Of a DNA stretch of 64,000 bases, positions 36,214-48,316 are shown piece by piece. The notes under the pieces are model-generated. The model searched no databases and had not been told where the DNA came from. It worked only from the letters and a program-made list of their open reading frames with translations. Position numbers and translations under genes: made by a program. Each line of letters starts with the position of its first letter. Positions within the stretch are counted from its first letter, which is position 1. The stretch spans positions 16,146,725 to 16,210,724 of the forward strand of contig OX579634.1 in assembly GCA_951230915.1 (NCBI GenBank), given 5' to 3'. This stretch comes from Antitrichia curtipendula (taxonomy: Eukaryota > Streptophyta > Bryopsida > Hypnales > Leucodontaceae).

Positions 36214-36723
36214 TCTTGGAAAGAATGGGTTGGTCATTGTGAAAATTAGTCTTTTAGTACTATTGAGAATTATGTGTTTAGAAAAACGCAAGAGCATTCA
36301 TTATAGATCAACTACCACAAGTTCAAGACCTCTTCATCACACAAAATTTCAGGGATGAACATTTGCACTTTTGTCCTATAAAGAAGGATTCTTTGTCATC
36401 CATCAGGCACTTACATTTTCTATGGTGCATGGTGATTGGCTACAAGTATCTCAATACTACAACCATCCTTTGGTCAAAAATAGGAAGATCTATATGACCG
36501 GTACGGGTCAAACAAAATCTTCAGCTAAAAAATTCATAATAGTTATGTTTTGACCTCGATTATGACAAATGCAAATCTAAAAAATCCTTACAAAATCTAT
36601 TTCTGTGCATGCAAAAATTTTCCCATTCAAAAAAACCGCACTCTAGATACGCATAATTGGGTTGGCTCCCTTAACATGGCCACGCACAAGGATGACAATC
36701 ATGCACTAAGGTAGGGGTTTGTA

Positions 36724-36995
36724 AAAGTGACCTCTAACACAGAGGTACATTTTACTTTCTTCGGTGTATCAACATTATTCATTTCAAGAGGGGGTCGCTT
36801 TTAGAAACCCCTACATTTCAACTTCAAAAATTTGTAACTAATTCCACGAAGGTCCAAAAAATATGAAACGACTTGGATTAGATGCCAATTCTATTTTTCT
36901 TCATAGTAAAATTTACTGAAAATGTTTCAAAGAGTTTAGCTTCCCTGAAAATGCAACCAGCTCTTAAAAGGGTTGCTTTAACAGCCTCCTACCAA
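36724..36995. mobile_element. ~275 bp dispersed MITE-like repeat, copy 2
   Basis: Begins AAAGTGACCTCTAACACAGA and ends near GGGTTGCTTTAAC, inverse of the start in outline. Shares the ATTTCAACTTCAAAAATTTG and AAAATTTACTGAAAATGTTT blocks with 28593-28871. Confidence 0.6.
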
Positions 36996-37040
36996 AAATG
37001 GTCAGAATTTTCTTTTTTTCTCCCTTGCAGGTGCAATCCG

Positions 37041-37255
37041 GCGAGGGAGAACTGACCCCCTCGCTCGGCCCTGCGGGCAAACCCTATTTTTTGCACATTA
37101 TTTTTTTTGCAAATTTTGAATTCATATTTGAGATCAGAGACCCCCAGTTTGTTAAACGAAGTCAAGAATATACCCTGGAACGGCACAAAATAGGGGGCTT
37201 TTTTTTTACATGCACCCCTAGTAAGGCCGAGCGAGGGGGTCAATCCACCCTGATC
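37041..37255. mobile_element. Mutator-type MITE, copy A
   Basis: Inverted ends contain a perfect 18 bp pair, TGACCCCCTCGCTCGGCC at 37053-37070 and its reverse complement at 37225-37242, and extend imperfectly to about 30 bp. The element is flanked by a 10 bp direct repeat GTGCAATCCG (37031-37040 and 37256-37265). Long TIRs with a ~9-10 bp target duplication indicate the Mutator superfamily. The inside is AT-rich and non-coding. Open frames here are produced by the termini only. Confidence 0.8.
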
Positions 37256-37265
37256 GTGCAATCCG

Positions 37266-37724
37266 TCCTTCCCAAATCTGCATGAGCACTTGGGTCTAAG
37301 TAAACGTAACTTATGCATGGGCACTAACTTTTCCGTGTCCCCCACCCCACCCCTTCCCTTGTCAAAAGAATCCGTCCCATTTTATCTCGGACATTGTGTC
37401 TTGTGAAAATGCAGACAAGAGCTCATCACCACATGCAATTCCAGCCTTGGATTCTATTTCACAAACGTCACCGAGGTTGGACTGAATGTAAATCAGTCCA
37501 TGCGTTAGACAGAATGATTCCAGACACCGGAGTCTTTTTCCATTCAGTTGCAACCGCTCTGAAGTGGCCAGGGATTGATATTTCCCCCCTCATGCACTGA
37601 TGAATCTCATGTGGCCAGGGCCCCCGCCGCTTGGGGGCATGGTACGATGACCTGTAGTTGACCACTGAAGTGATTCCACTGTCAGTTTTTTGTGACTTTT
37701 TCTTCTTTCCTTAAATTCAAATTA
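37266..37724. other. Interval without a supported gene
   Basis: Moderate GC; frames of 60-70 codons on both strands overlap each other and show no motif. Nothing recognised. Confidence 0.4.
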
Positions 37725-37995
37725 TGGTAGGTACACCCAAATGTGCCACAGACCTTAAACCGCCATCTATAATATGTGTACATCTCCAAAATCAGTTCTG
37801 TACCTATGTGGAAGAAACGCTTTTAGAATCAAACTTTGTTTCTTAATAACTTTTGCATACAGTATCAAAATGCCATGCTCTCTGGTGCGTTGGAACCTCC
37901 TTTCACTTGCCTACAACAACATATGAAAATTTGACCAGCTTAATAATAGTAACTAGGCTCAGTAGTAAAAAGTGGCGGTTTTGGGTGTACCTACA
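37725..37995. mobile_element. Tourist-like (PIF/Harbinger) MITE, copy A
   Basis: 271 bp. Ends TGGTAGGTACACCCAAA and TTTGGGTGTACCTACA are inverted copies, flanked by TTA on both sides (37722-37724 and 37996-37998), the target duplication of PIF/Harbinger. A second copy of identical length is at 56883-57153. Non-coding. Confidence 0.88.
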
Positions 37996-38002
37996 TTACT
38001 CA

Positions 38003-38570
38003 ATGAATTTTGGAAGCCAAAAGTTGGCCTCAACCCATACCCAATATATATATAAGGTAGAAGGCTTGAGAATGGAATTGCCCACCTGTAAAATGTACAC
38101 GATTTGTATATGCTGTTTTTTGATAGCCTCCATTGATGTACAAACAGTGTACATTTTAGGGGTGGACAATTTTGGAGCCCTATGCGAGTTCAACTTCAAA
38201 ATTTCATAACTAATTTCAAAAAGCTCCATAGAATATGAAACAACTTGGGGTACATGTCAAATCCACTTCTCTTTCAAGGAAAATCTACTGAAAAATATTT
38301 CAAGAAGTTTCGCCTTCCCAAAATTCAGTTTCAGCTCTTAGGTAGGCGATTTCTGGACCTATTACCTTTGTGTCTTTGAGTTCCTATCATTCCGTAACTA
38401 CTTTCCCACTCACTGCTTCCTACTTTCTTGCTCCCTACATCAGGACATGTGTCATGATTTCACAGTCCCAGTCTTGCAAAAGAGGAAAAAAAATCACGTC
38501 CCAAACTTTGGTTGGAAACTTGTTCCACCATTGGTCAGGAAATAGTTGCACCCTACAGGTCGGGTATGGA
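38003..38570. repeat. Dispersed repeat, copy A, with an insertion
   Basis: The outer parts match 55940-56175: GGAAGCCAAAAGTTGGC near 38010, then CTTTCCCACTCACTGCTTCC and GGACATGTGTCATGA from 38390. Between them copy A has about 330 extra bases that include the ~275 bp repeat at 38095-38345, so that repeat appears to have inserted into this one. Confidence 0.6.
38095..38345. mobile_element. ~275 bp dispersed MITE-like repeat, copy 3
   Basis: Shares GTACAAACAGTGTACATTTT, TTCAACTTCAAAATTTCATA and AATCTACTGAAAAATATTTC blocks with the copies at 28593 and 36724. Ends are eroded. Confidence 0.6.
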
Positions 38571-38795
38571 TTATACTATAATTTACCTTTTCATTTCCGC
38601 CAATCAGTCAACTGCAGGCAAGTTCCATCAGTGAGCAGCAAGGTCCGTAATTTTAGTAGTAACTTAATGTCCATGTCATCACTGTCAATTTGCCGGCTTT
38701 CAAGAGCCCCATGTTTTGAGCCACCAATGAGGCTACAAAGGATGGTAATCCATGTGTGCGAGTACACGTGTATCTGCTCTGCATGCTTGATTTTT

Positions 38796-39036
38796 GGGCC
38801 AGGGTGAACCGACCCCCTCCCTCGTCCCCAAGGGAAAACGCTGAATTTTTTTAATTTACCATGCATGATAGAATTTGCAACTTTTGTATTTGTATTTGCA
38901 ATTAGAGGCCTCAAATTTGTTGAGAGACGTATTGAGGATAAATTAATCAAGTACAAAATAGGGAGGCTTTTTTATATTACATGCACCCCTAGAATGACTT
39001 TGAGGGAACAAGCGAAGGGGTTGCTTTACTCTAGCC
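38796..39036. mobile_element. Mutator-type MITE, copy B
   Basis: 241 bp related to 37041-37255. The left end GGGCCAGGGTGAACCGACCC pairs with the right end CGAAGGGGTTGCTTTACTCT in inverse over about 30 bases. Flanked by GATTTTT (38789-38795 and 39037-39043). Shared internal ACATGCACCCCTAG and ACAAAATAGGG motifs confirm the family. Confidence 0.7.
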
Positions 39037-39479
39037 GATTTTTTATGGTGGCTAGCAATCTATTTTTCATATTTCACTAGTATGCCTAGTGCTGTTGAGA
39101 TGTTACTAAATGTGATGGCTAAGCTTCCTTAATAATCTCCTTCAAATAAACATGAAAGTAGTTTTATAGTTTTGTAATTTATAAAAACTTCAAACTTCAA
39201 TATTTTTCATAGTATAGGTTCCAACACCAGAAAACAAAGTTTGTGCACCTCTCAAGGTTGAGGGCTTTCCGACAATACCAAAAATGTGAACAGGGGATGC
39301 ACAACATTGTATCTTATTGTAGCAAACTAGCAAACAAACAAACAAAATTAAACTAACAAATAGACAAAACTCATTTAAGATATAGATGGGTAATCAATTA
39401 TGAATAATTTCAATCAAGTGACTTCATAACATTGTTTACCAATGACACAGGGTCCTTTTGGCATCCTTGATGGAGGACC
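39037..39479. other. AT-rich gene-free interval
   Basis: No gene or bounded repeat recognised. Confidence 0.45.
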
Positions 39480-39682
39480 CATTAGAGAAAAATTTGGAGC
39501 CTAGGAAAGGTTGTTTGACTTTCAACAACCTATGTAATTATAGCAAAAGCAAATTAAAATAAATAAATTATATATATATATAAATTCACATCATCTCAAA
39601 AAATATTAATTTTAACTTCCATACAATTGTACATCTATTGAAAGTCAAACGGCCCTATATAGGCTTCAAATTTTCTCTAATG
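39480..39682. repeat. Foldback element, ~45 bp arms
   Basis: CATTAGAGAAAAATTTGGAG...TTGACTTTCAA at 39480-39525 pairs with TTGAAAGTCAAA...TCTCTAATG at 39637-39682. The arms are imperfect but clearly inverse. Pairing continues weakly outside. Confidence 0.7.
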
Positions 39683-40234
39683 CCCTAGAATGAATAAAAT
39701 GGTCTTATATGACTCCTCAACCAACTCCAATCCTTGAATTAATTGATTAGTCCTTCCTCAGGCATCTAGCAAAGCATAATACCTTCCTAGTTTAGAAAAG
39801 ATGATTATCTAGTTGTACAAATGAGAGATAAAATTCATTTTCAATCTTTGGATGTTTAAAAATTTTAAAAGAAGATTTTTACATTGTGTAAATTTAAATT
39901 CCATGAAATTTATTAACAACAACAACAACAAACTTATTCTAAATAATAATAAAGAGCTTTATTGTTCCTATAGTACTAAGTCACTTTTCAAATTAAATAG
40001 CTATTCAAAATCTTTCAAGGTAGCTTATGTAGACCAAAAGCATCTTTCCCTTCAATCCAATGCCAATAATTCTTCAAATCCTACTATATTGGATATTTGT
40101 GATGTACTTAATTTAGGTACATTTGATAAGTACTAGATGAAAAATTGATTAATGGACATATGCTGGAACTATCTTTATTTTGATGGTCAGTGTACTAGAA
40201 GAAAATCAATAGATCACCAATACACCACAATTAT

Positions 40235-40528
40235 AAAACTTTAGTTGGAGATAATGGATAGGGTCTCCTATTCACTATAGTTTAAAAAAATTAGTTGAAT
40301 GACGTTTGCACTCACAATGAGACACATCATGGGTTATTTCAATGCAATTAGTAAATCTTGTCATAGTTATGTGTTGGGTTACATGTATATCATGATAAGA
40401 AACTTTAGTTGGAGATAATTGACAAGTCTTGTGTACACCAGAGTTAAAAAATTTAGTTAAATGACATTTGCACTAGACATCTCATGAGTGATTTGAGTGA
40501 GGTTTGTGAATCTTGTCATAGATATTGC
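40235..40528. repeat. Tandem duplication, ~165 bp period
   Basis: AAACTTTAGTTGGAGATAAT occurs at 40235 and 40400. Each is followed by TTAGTTGAATGACGTTTGCA or its variant and by AATCTTGTCATAG. Two diverged units. Confidence 0.7.
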
Positions 40529-42541
40529 CAACTGCCAATTTTGGAATAATGCATTTCTAATGCCTTTTTTGAATTGATAAAATTCATTATATATAAATAA
40601 ATCAATAAATTTAATATTAAAAATAATAGTTATGGTATGAATTCATTAAAAAATGAGTTCAGGAAAGTAAAGAGATTTTTTATGACATATTTTGTTTACA
40701 ATTGTTTACATCAAGGGGTTATAGTTAAATTTTGATTTATTACATGCTTGATGGTTTGTTTATTCTAAATTAACTTTCATCCAAATTTTTATCTTAACTA
40801 TTGTTAACCTTATATGTAAATATTATAAATAAATATTTTCTTTAAAATAATAATATTACATAATTAACACCTAACAACAATTATTATTTTTTCACTCTAA
40901 TACCAACATTGTTTATAGACATCTAATCTAGTATCTATAATTTTATAAATATATTTAATTTGGTAGCATTAAGAGTGTTTTAATCATTTTATATTAACTA
41001 TATTTGTGATTGGCGTTACAATATTAGACAACATTACACTAAACAGTACTAAAGACCATTTGAGATTTCAACAAGACTTTGAAATTCCAATTTTTATTTA
41101 AAATATTATAATAATTATATAAACCAAGGTTGTCTAGAAATGCTTTGGTAAATATATTTTAATATTAAAAAAATTAGTATAAAGAACATGCAATATTCTT
41201 TTTAAAATATAAATGAGCAAATGTCCACTCTATCTTAAACAAATTACTTAACTTTTTCAAAAACATGGCAATTGTCTTTAAATATACTCGCTTGTAAATT
41301 ATGAACATTTGAAGTGCTAGTACTCTAACATATTAAATTATGATTTGGGATCCTCCAAGCTCAATGTAGAGCCAAATGTTTGGACTTGAATTACCAAATC
41401 AAAAGTTTTTTCTAACAAAATCTAATAAGACTCAAAATTATTTATGATTTGAGTAATTACAAAAAAATATATATCTTGCCAAGGCTACAAATATTTTCAA
41501 CTTATTATTTGCATAGTGATTCAATAAGAGTGGTTGACTTAATGCAAAACATGTAGGTAAATTCTTTTGAATCTTATATGTTAAACTTCCAAATTCAATT
41601 ATTAAGCTACAACTTAATTTTTTGTTTTTGAAGGTATAAAGATATAATTTACATTAAATTTTGATTTAAGCTTGAAATAAGTCACTTTTTATGAACATGA
41701 TAGGTAAATTTATAAAATTTAATCCCCAAAAGACAATTGTTCTTTGAGTGGGCAATTGAAAATTTAGACACGTTTTTCTTAAGCTAATATTAAATGATTG
41801 TTTTGAAAATTTGACACAAGGTGTAGATGTGTATTGTCAATTGAATGTGATTATTTTAGATTATATTGCCCTATTGTTTTTGGATAACTTGGGCATCTTT
41901 TAAGCACCTTGTGTCAAACTCATCCTTTGTATTGAAGTTTGAAATGTAACTATTTAACTAACATGATATAGTTTGTAATTGTATGAAAAAACTATGTTTG
42001 GTCTAAAAATCTATTCCAAAAGGAATAAAACCTTACAAATCCTACCTAGGTGGATGGAGAAAATACATTTCATCTAACTTTGAACTCTATATTTTTGCAA
42101 TCTATGCATGTCTTCAAAGTTATTTTAATACACATTCCTATATTAGACTAGTAAAATTATATTTAGTCAAATTTTAAATGATGAAGAGAATGACATTTTT
42201 GCCAAAATCATACATCAATATTTTAGGGGTTAGCAAATCTTGAAAAAATTAATTACCTCTTTATTTGGCATCAAATCATTTGTATTTCATAAAGACATAT
42301 CATATTTCTATTGGAAAATAGATAAATTTGATCACACTTTAATCCCTAAAGTTCAATGGTGTTTTGAGTTTCTAAATAGATTCAAAATATATTTTTCTAA
42401 ATCAAGACTTTAATATTCATCTTTTATATTCTTGAATAAATGCAATGCTAAGATCTCTTAGTCATCTTGTTGGGTGTACAATGTTATCTTGTTAGTTTTG
42501 TGAGGTTTTCTATCACAAGTACCACTTTGAACATTATAATC
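40529..42541. other. AT-rich gene-free interval
   Basis: No supported gene, RNA or bounded repeat. Confidence 0.5.
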
Positions 42542-42545
42542 TTAA

Positions 42546-43473
42546 TCCCTAAAGTCCCAAGTCCTCTTTTTCCATCAAAAAACATTCAAAATTCCTATTT
42601 CTATAGCAAAGAGAAAAAAAAATTTGAAATGTTTTTTTTGCATATCTAACCATAGGATCTTGTACTAGGCTAGTATAAAAATGTGTTGAAGATATTTCAC
42701 AAACTTTGACCATGTAGATTGCAAGATATTTGGATTTAAAATGAAAGAAACAAGTTTTTTTGCACCTTGCTCAACTACATTTTTTGGCTTTGAACCTTCA
42801 TAACTTAGACTTTTTTGCTCTACTAATTTTGCATTTTAAACTAAAAATGATAAAGAATTGAGTTAAGGGTCTAGGAAAAAAATTCATAAAGAACACACAC
42901 TTAGGTTTTATTCATTAAAAATTTGTTAATTAGAATTAGGTTCAAGATTGAAGAAAAATCTAAATTGTTAATAGCTCTACAATGAAATTGAAATACACTA
43001 ATGTCAACGATGAGATTGTTCTAGAAAGAGATCTTAACCTTGTGAATTTTTTTTTAAATTGTGAAAATTGAAGTAAAAAATGAATCCTACAAGTTATATT
43101 TTGAAAAAGATGCTCTAATTGCCCAACAAACAAGATAACAAATTGTCCATAACTTTCACATAACAAATCCAAATGGAATAAATCAAAGCTTCCAATGTGC
43201 ATAAAAATATAATTTGTATAAATTTTTATTTTTATTTTTATTTTTTACTTTATGTGTTTTTGAAGTTTTTTCCTACTCGCCAAACTAAAAAAAAGGGCTT
43301 CTATGCCATAACTTTTGCTCTCGAATTCTGATTGAAATAAGAATTATATTTGGAAAAGCTAATGTATTTTTCTATCTTCACAAAAAATTCAAAAAACCAC
43401 AACAAATATTGAGATTGTAGGAACCTACCTAAAATCTATTTTATCCCTCGAGGGGATATTGGAACTTTAGGGA
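42546..43473 (-). mobile_element. TTAA-flanked non-autonomous transposon, copy 3 (inverted)
   Basis: 928 bp, close relative of copy 2 (13191-14112) along its whole length. Starts TCCCTAAAGTCCC and ends AACTTTAGGGA. TTAA is at 42542-42545; the right border reads TTCA (43474-43477), a single change from TTAA. Non-coding. Confidence 0.75.
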
Positions 43474-43477
43474 TTCA

Positions 43478-43893
43478 AGATGCTAAAGAATTAGACTCTG
43501 AAAATTGGTGGAAAAGTAGAAATTCAAGTTAGGTACAAGATTTACTGCAATTAGAAGTTGCAAAAGAGACTACATATGTGACCACTCCACCTTATTTTCA
43601 AGATGTGATGGTTTGTAGCAATTTTGCTCAAAAGAAACCAAAGAATTTTTAGAGGTTAACATTTTTTCCCTCCTCAAGATCCTAGAAAAAAATATCACTT
43701 TTCAAATTATGAGGTGGGATATGGAATAATTTTCTTGTGTCTTTGCATTGGGCTTTTTTAGGTACCAAAGGAGTGGACTTTCATTCTTTAATTGTTGGGG
43801 GTGACTTACATATCAAGAAGGTAGAAGGCCCTTCTAGAAAAGGGATTATGAATGTTATGTTTTGTATAGTGAAACTAAATATTTTCCTTTTGT
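43478..43893. other. Interval between two TTAA elements
   Basis: About 420 bases with no recognised gene. A 65-codon frame at 43737-43934 runs into the next element and is treated as chance. Confidence 0.4.
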
Positions 43894-43897
43894 TTAA

Positions 43898-44809
43898 CCT
43901 TGAAAGGACCAACATGCGTTTTTTGACAACATAGAAATTTTAGACATGTACATGTGACTGAAGATTTTCATATTTTAGGCTGAAATTTTAGTAAAAGGTG
44001 GGGACAAGGAATATCTTTCATATGCACTAATTTCATAACATTTGAAAATATGAATAAAAAGTTATGGCCTAATTTTTATTTTTTTTGTAAATGGTTAGTT
44101 CGGGCAGATTAGAGAAAATCACTTTGTTCATAAACAAAAAAGTTGAAATTGATTTTCTAGAGTTATATATACATAGAAAATTTTGAATCATTCCATTTTG
44201 ATCAATGAGTCAAAAGTTGTGAGGAGTTTTAGTTTGTAGGTAGTTATGGATTCTCTACTCTAAAATAAACTTCGAAGTTCTTTTTCTTACTCAATTTTCA
44301 ATATATTTTGAAAAAAATCAATCATACAATGTAGATTGTTTATTACAACTTTGCAACCATTGGGATTGATATTTTTCAACTCCATTCTTAACAATTTTGT
44401 ATTTGAATCATTCTCTACATCTTTCTACTTGTTATTTTTTCCTATATGTTGCACAATTCCAAATGATGTGAAATTTTTTACACATGTAGCCAAACTTGTC
44501 TAGGAAAAAGAATCCGAAAAAGCACCACCATTTTTGACATTTTTTCATAGAAAATTGAGCTTGTGAAGTGCAGCTGCCCTGTTTTTCGCAAGGCCCCAAA
44601 AATGATTTTAGTGAATTTGAATGCTTATATCTTGCAGTCTGTGCAAGTTTCTAAAAGTTTTAATTACCACATATTCTCAAGTCAGTATAATACAAGATTC
44701 TATGGTTACATGTGTCAAAAAACGTTTTTTCTCTAAAGTTTAGTACTTGTACTAGAAATGGCAGTTTTAGAGCGTTTTTGGTGAAAACATAGTCAAGGAA
44801 CTTAAGGGA
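43898..44809 (+). mobile_element. TTAA-flanked non-autonomous transposon, copy 4
   Basis: 912 bp, diverged relative of copies 1 and 5 in the same orientation (shared CGTTTTTTGACAACATAG at the left, GAAATGGCAGTTTTAGAGCG near the right). Bordered by TTAA at 43894-43897 and 44810-44813. Termini have drifted: CCTTGAAAGGACC at the left, CTTAAGGGA at the right. Confidence 0.75.
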
Positions 44810-44813
44810 TTAA

Positions 44814-45352
44814 TTGATTAGGTTGAGACCTTAGTAGTAAGAGTTTTTTGGATGGAGATTTGGAGTAAGGGAGGGCTTGTGTTCTAGGCTGCTACCAAAA
44901 AAGTTTGCAAGTGACAAATTGAAGAGTCCAAAGAATATGATAGGAAATTTCTCTCTCTATCCCCTAGCACTTGAACAAAATCTTTGCATTATTGCAAATG
45001 AAGGAGTTGAATCTGGAGTTAATAAAAAGACAAAATGGGAATGGAAAGCACTAAATAAGATTTATGTTTCTCAAGCCTGTAAAAGAGAGCTTCTTTTGCG
45101 GGTGGCACAACTTAAAATCATGGGGCCACAAAAATACAATCTTGGTTGGTGGTATGGAGGGCAAAAAAAAGACATTCCAAAACAACTATACATTACATGT
45201 TTTTCAGTGGAGGGTTGCAAGTTCCCCTAGGGTTCCCAAGCTCGAGAAATATCTAGAATTGTACTGTAGCAACTGTCTGATGTGGCAGAGAGATTGCCAC
45301 ATCATATTAAAAAAATTAAAAAAAATTAAATTTGGATTTATTGATTTAAAGA
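44814..45352. other. Interval without a supported gene
   Basis: Two overlapping plus-strand frames (44877-45230 and 45064-45537) look mildly protein-like (for example KKFASDKLKSPKNMIGNFSL) but match nothing I know. The second owes its length to the following microsatellite. They may be a decayed transposon gene. Confidence 0.3.
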
Positions 45353-45354
45353 TG

Positions 45355-45426
<72 letters not shown>
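45353..45426. repeat. (ATT)n microsatellite
   Basis: About 24 uninterrupted ATT units, the longest microsatellite in the window and probably length-variable. Confidence 0.97.
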
Positions 45427-45598
45427 GTTATTTATTTTCAAAAAATAAATTATGATAGCAGCCGTTCTTTAACTACTAGGGGAACAAAGTTGGGAACAAG
45501 CCTAAAATGGCCCTCTAGACCTCCAAAAAACATCTAATGATTGTGATTGTTGCATTTTAAGGGCTTTATAGCGATGCACATAGCATGCTCTTTTCGAT

Positions 45599-45782
45599 CA
45601 CTATAATAAATCCGGATTTTAGGTGACATCCAATGTAACAACCTATATTTTTATGTCAACAATAACGTTTAGCACAACATCTTGATGTTGTATTGGATGT
45701 TATTATTGACATAATAATATAGGTTGTTATATTGAATGTCAATTAAAATCTGTCACCAAAAATATAAGAGTTACTTATAGTG
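45599..45782. mobile_element. Hairpin MITE with ~67 bp arms
   Basis: The whole element folds on itself. The left arm GATTTTAGGTGACATCCAAT...CACAACATC (45615-45681) is the near-perfect reverse complement of 45684-45750. Outermost CACTATAA / TTATAGTG ends give 184 bp, with GAT on both sides as a possible target duplication. A single-arm relic is at 56651-56702. Confidence 0.8.
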
Positions 45783-46412
45783 GATGCTCTTGAATCTTGA
45801 ATAATTCTTTTGGAATGTTTTTTAATGAATATGGGGAGAGAGCTACCACAAAATTCAGGGTTGACAATAGTATACATATTTATAACAAGCATCGATGGTG
45901 GTGGTGAGACAAATGAGTAAAAAGATTTGGAAGATTATCGTTAGAAAAAGAATGGGGCCTCAAGAAGGCTACCAAATTTGGACCAATGGTGCTAAAACTG
46001 CAAATAATTTTCTTTTAAGGAAAAATATATTAATTGAAAAAAGAGGTACATAAAATTGTTCAGTAAAGGGCAACCATTATGTCATTTTCTCATAACAACT
46101 ACTAACCTATGTGAATTCAAATTGAGAAAGGTCACAATTTTTTCCAGCAAACCTTAGTTTTCTTATTGTATCTAGGAGCCAACTCCATTAGTATTTAAAA
46201 AAATTTAAATGATAAGATTTCATTTGTACCCATAAATTGAAAAACTAGTGCTAAGTCATATGTGACTGATCATTGGCATGTGGACAATATTGAGAGAATA
46301 TTTGAAGAGGGTCAAATAGAATTTGGATAAGTTGGATGCAATTTTTAAAAATTTCTCAATCTCGTAAGAAAGTAAAGACTAAGCAAAAATCTCATGGCTT
46401 GATACTATACTA
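45783..46412. other. AT-rich gene-free interval
   Basis: Nothing recognised. Confidence 0.45.
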
Positions 46413-46653
46413 ATGCCATATTTAACTACTTTTGGACTTTGCAAAGTCCAAAATTGGTAAAGGGACAACTAAAACAATTGTAGACTTTGACTATTATAGA
46501 TTTTATGAATCTAGAAATGATATAGATTTTGGACTAGGTGGTTTGAAAAATGTACAACAAGTTTAGATTTTAGATATCTATGACATCGGAAGATCTCCCG
46601 ATGGACAAAGTCCAAAATTCCCTTAAAAGTCCAAAAGTAGTTAAATATGGCAT
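46413..46653. mobile_element. MITE with perfect 28 bp ends
   Basis: ATGCCATATTTAACTACTTT at 46413 and its reverse complement ending at 46653 are part of a perfect 28 bp inverted pair. ACTA precedes the left end and follows the right end, a possible 4 bp target duplication. 241 bp, non-coding, single copy here. Confidence 0.82.
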
Positions 46654-48316
46654 ACTACATCAACTTGAAGAATATGACTCATGAGTATGACAACAATTTT
46701 GACTATGGAGGGACAATAACGAGAGAGAGCTATCAAATGTGCCTTTGAGAGTAGAAGCGAGAGCAAGATTAATGTCTTGGTCCAGGATTGCCTTCAATTA
46801 GGCAACTTGAATTTCTCCCACGACCTCCATTGCTAACTCTCGGATTGTATCTTACTTTTGCTAGATTAAATTTTTTGTACACGTAGGAGTACAAAATCCA
46901 CTAAAGCATTTACAAGATCTGATATCTTTTTCCTTCTAAACAAATTTTGTGTGTCATGGGTTGTGCAGATAAAGAGAGCTCTTTCTTTGTCACCAAAGAT
47001 ACTAGCTATTAACATTTTCTAGGCCTTGCTAAGCATTAGAGCATGATAGACAACTTCAGGTTGTGGAAGAACAACTTCAAAGTTATTCTAGACCCTTTGT
47101 CTCTACTCAGACCTCAAGCCATGCTTGCATTAGAAGAAAATTGAGCCCTTCATTAGTAGATTGCTTCTCTTTGTCTTGATGTAGCCATGATGTAGAGATG
47201 ACGTGGAGAACCAATGATGGAGTTCATTGAGAGAATTGACAAAATATAGGATTAATAATAGAAATTAACCTTGTAGATTCATTCATTGACTCTCAAACTG
47301 ACATGGTTGAACTCTCAACATTATAATAACGCAAGAATATAGGCAAGAATTGATATGTTCCACTCTCAAACTTTCAATCCTTTAAAGGTTCAACTTTCCT
47401 TCTAATGACATTGGACCTAAGTAAGTAACTATGGTCAAGGTTATCTATTTGAATAAATGAGTCTATTATGGACATAAATGAAAATAAGCTCATTGTAGGC
47501 AAAATTATATTGGTGGTGTATGTTTCAAATTTGGAATGTATATCACCATAATAATTTTGTCTGCAATGGGTCTGTCTACCTTGTTAGCATTAATGGAGGA
47601 ACAATTTTTTTGTTGCATCATGGCGTGGTAGCATTGTTGAGATTATTGGCTAGAGAGAGGGTGTTTCAAACTACAATGTACACCCTTGGTGAAATTTTCA
47701 AAGTTCTAAAGCAAATATTGTATATAAAATGAATTTCTAATACATTGACTTAAAATATTACAATAATTTTAGATTTTATAACAAATAAATAAAACAAAAC
47801 AAAACAATCAAACAACCTAACTTGTGGATGGATTTGTATTCTATGAGAAACATTGTATCATATTTATATTAGGGTTCCTCTGAGCCTGAGATGATTCTTG
47901 GAGTTTGGACGTGTGGTGCTCTCTATGTGGTTTTTTGTGGCTTTTGGAGCTTTCAATCTCCAAGTGGAATTGGAATTGCCGTTCTTCTCTTCTATAGGTG
48001 AGGAAATGGGTTGAAGATTTTTTTTGGAGGATTTCTCACTCTTTTGTAGCTCACTTTCACCATAGCGCAACGCTTTTCCACTTTATTACATCAAACTTTT
48101 GTTCGAAGTTTGCGTTGCCTACGCCACTTGTGAGTCCATCTCGGCTTTTACAACAATAAATGTTGTTCTCAGAGAAAATTTCCCATGTTGCTCCCATTCA
48201 GAAGGGGTGTCACACCTTATTCATGCCAAACGACTCAATATTGAGTCTCCTTTCTTCTCACGAAGTTCACATTCTTCAAGAAAATTTGCTTCTCGAAGGA
48301 GGTGTGACTTGTTGAC
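46654..48316. other. Interval without a supported gene
   Basis: No recognised gene. Frames at 47520-47732 and 47864-48070 are short and lack motifs. Confidence 0.4.

Noticed and set aside
37001..37345. Overlapping ~100-codon frames on both strands
   Set aside because: They arise from the palindromic GC-rich ends of the Mutator-type MITE.
39852..40136. 94-codon Asn/Lys/Ser-rich frame
   Set aside because: AT-driven composition, no motif, flanked by repeats on both sides.
45064..45537. 157-codon frame with a long isoleucine run
   Set aside because: The length comes from reading through the (ATT)n microsatellite.
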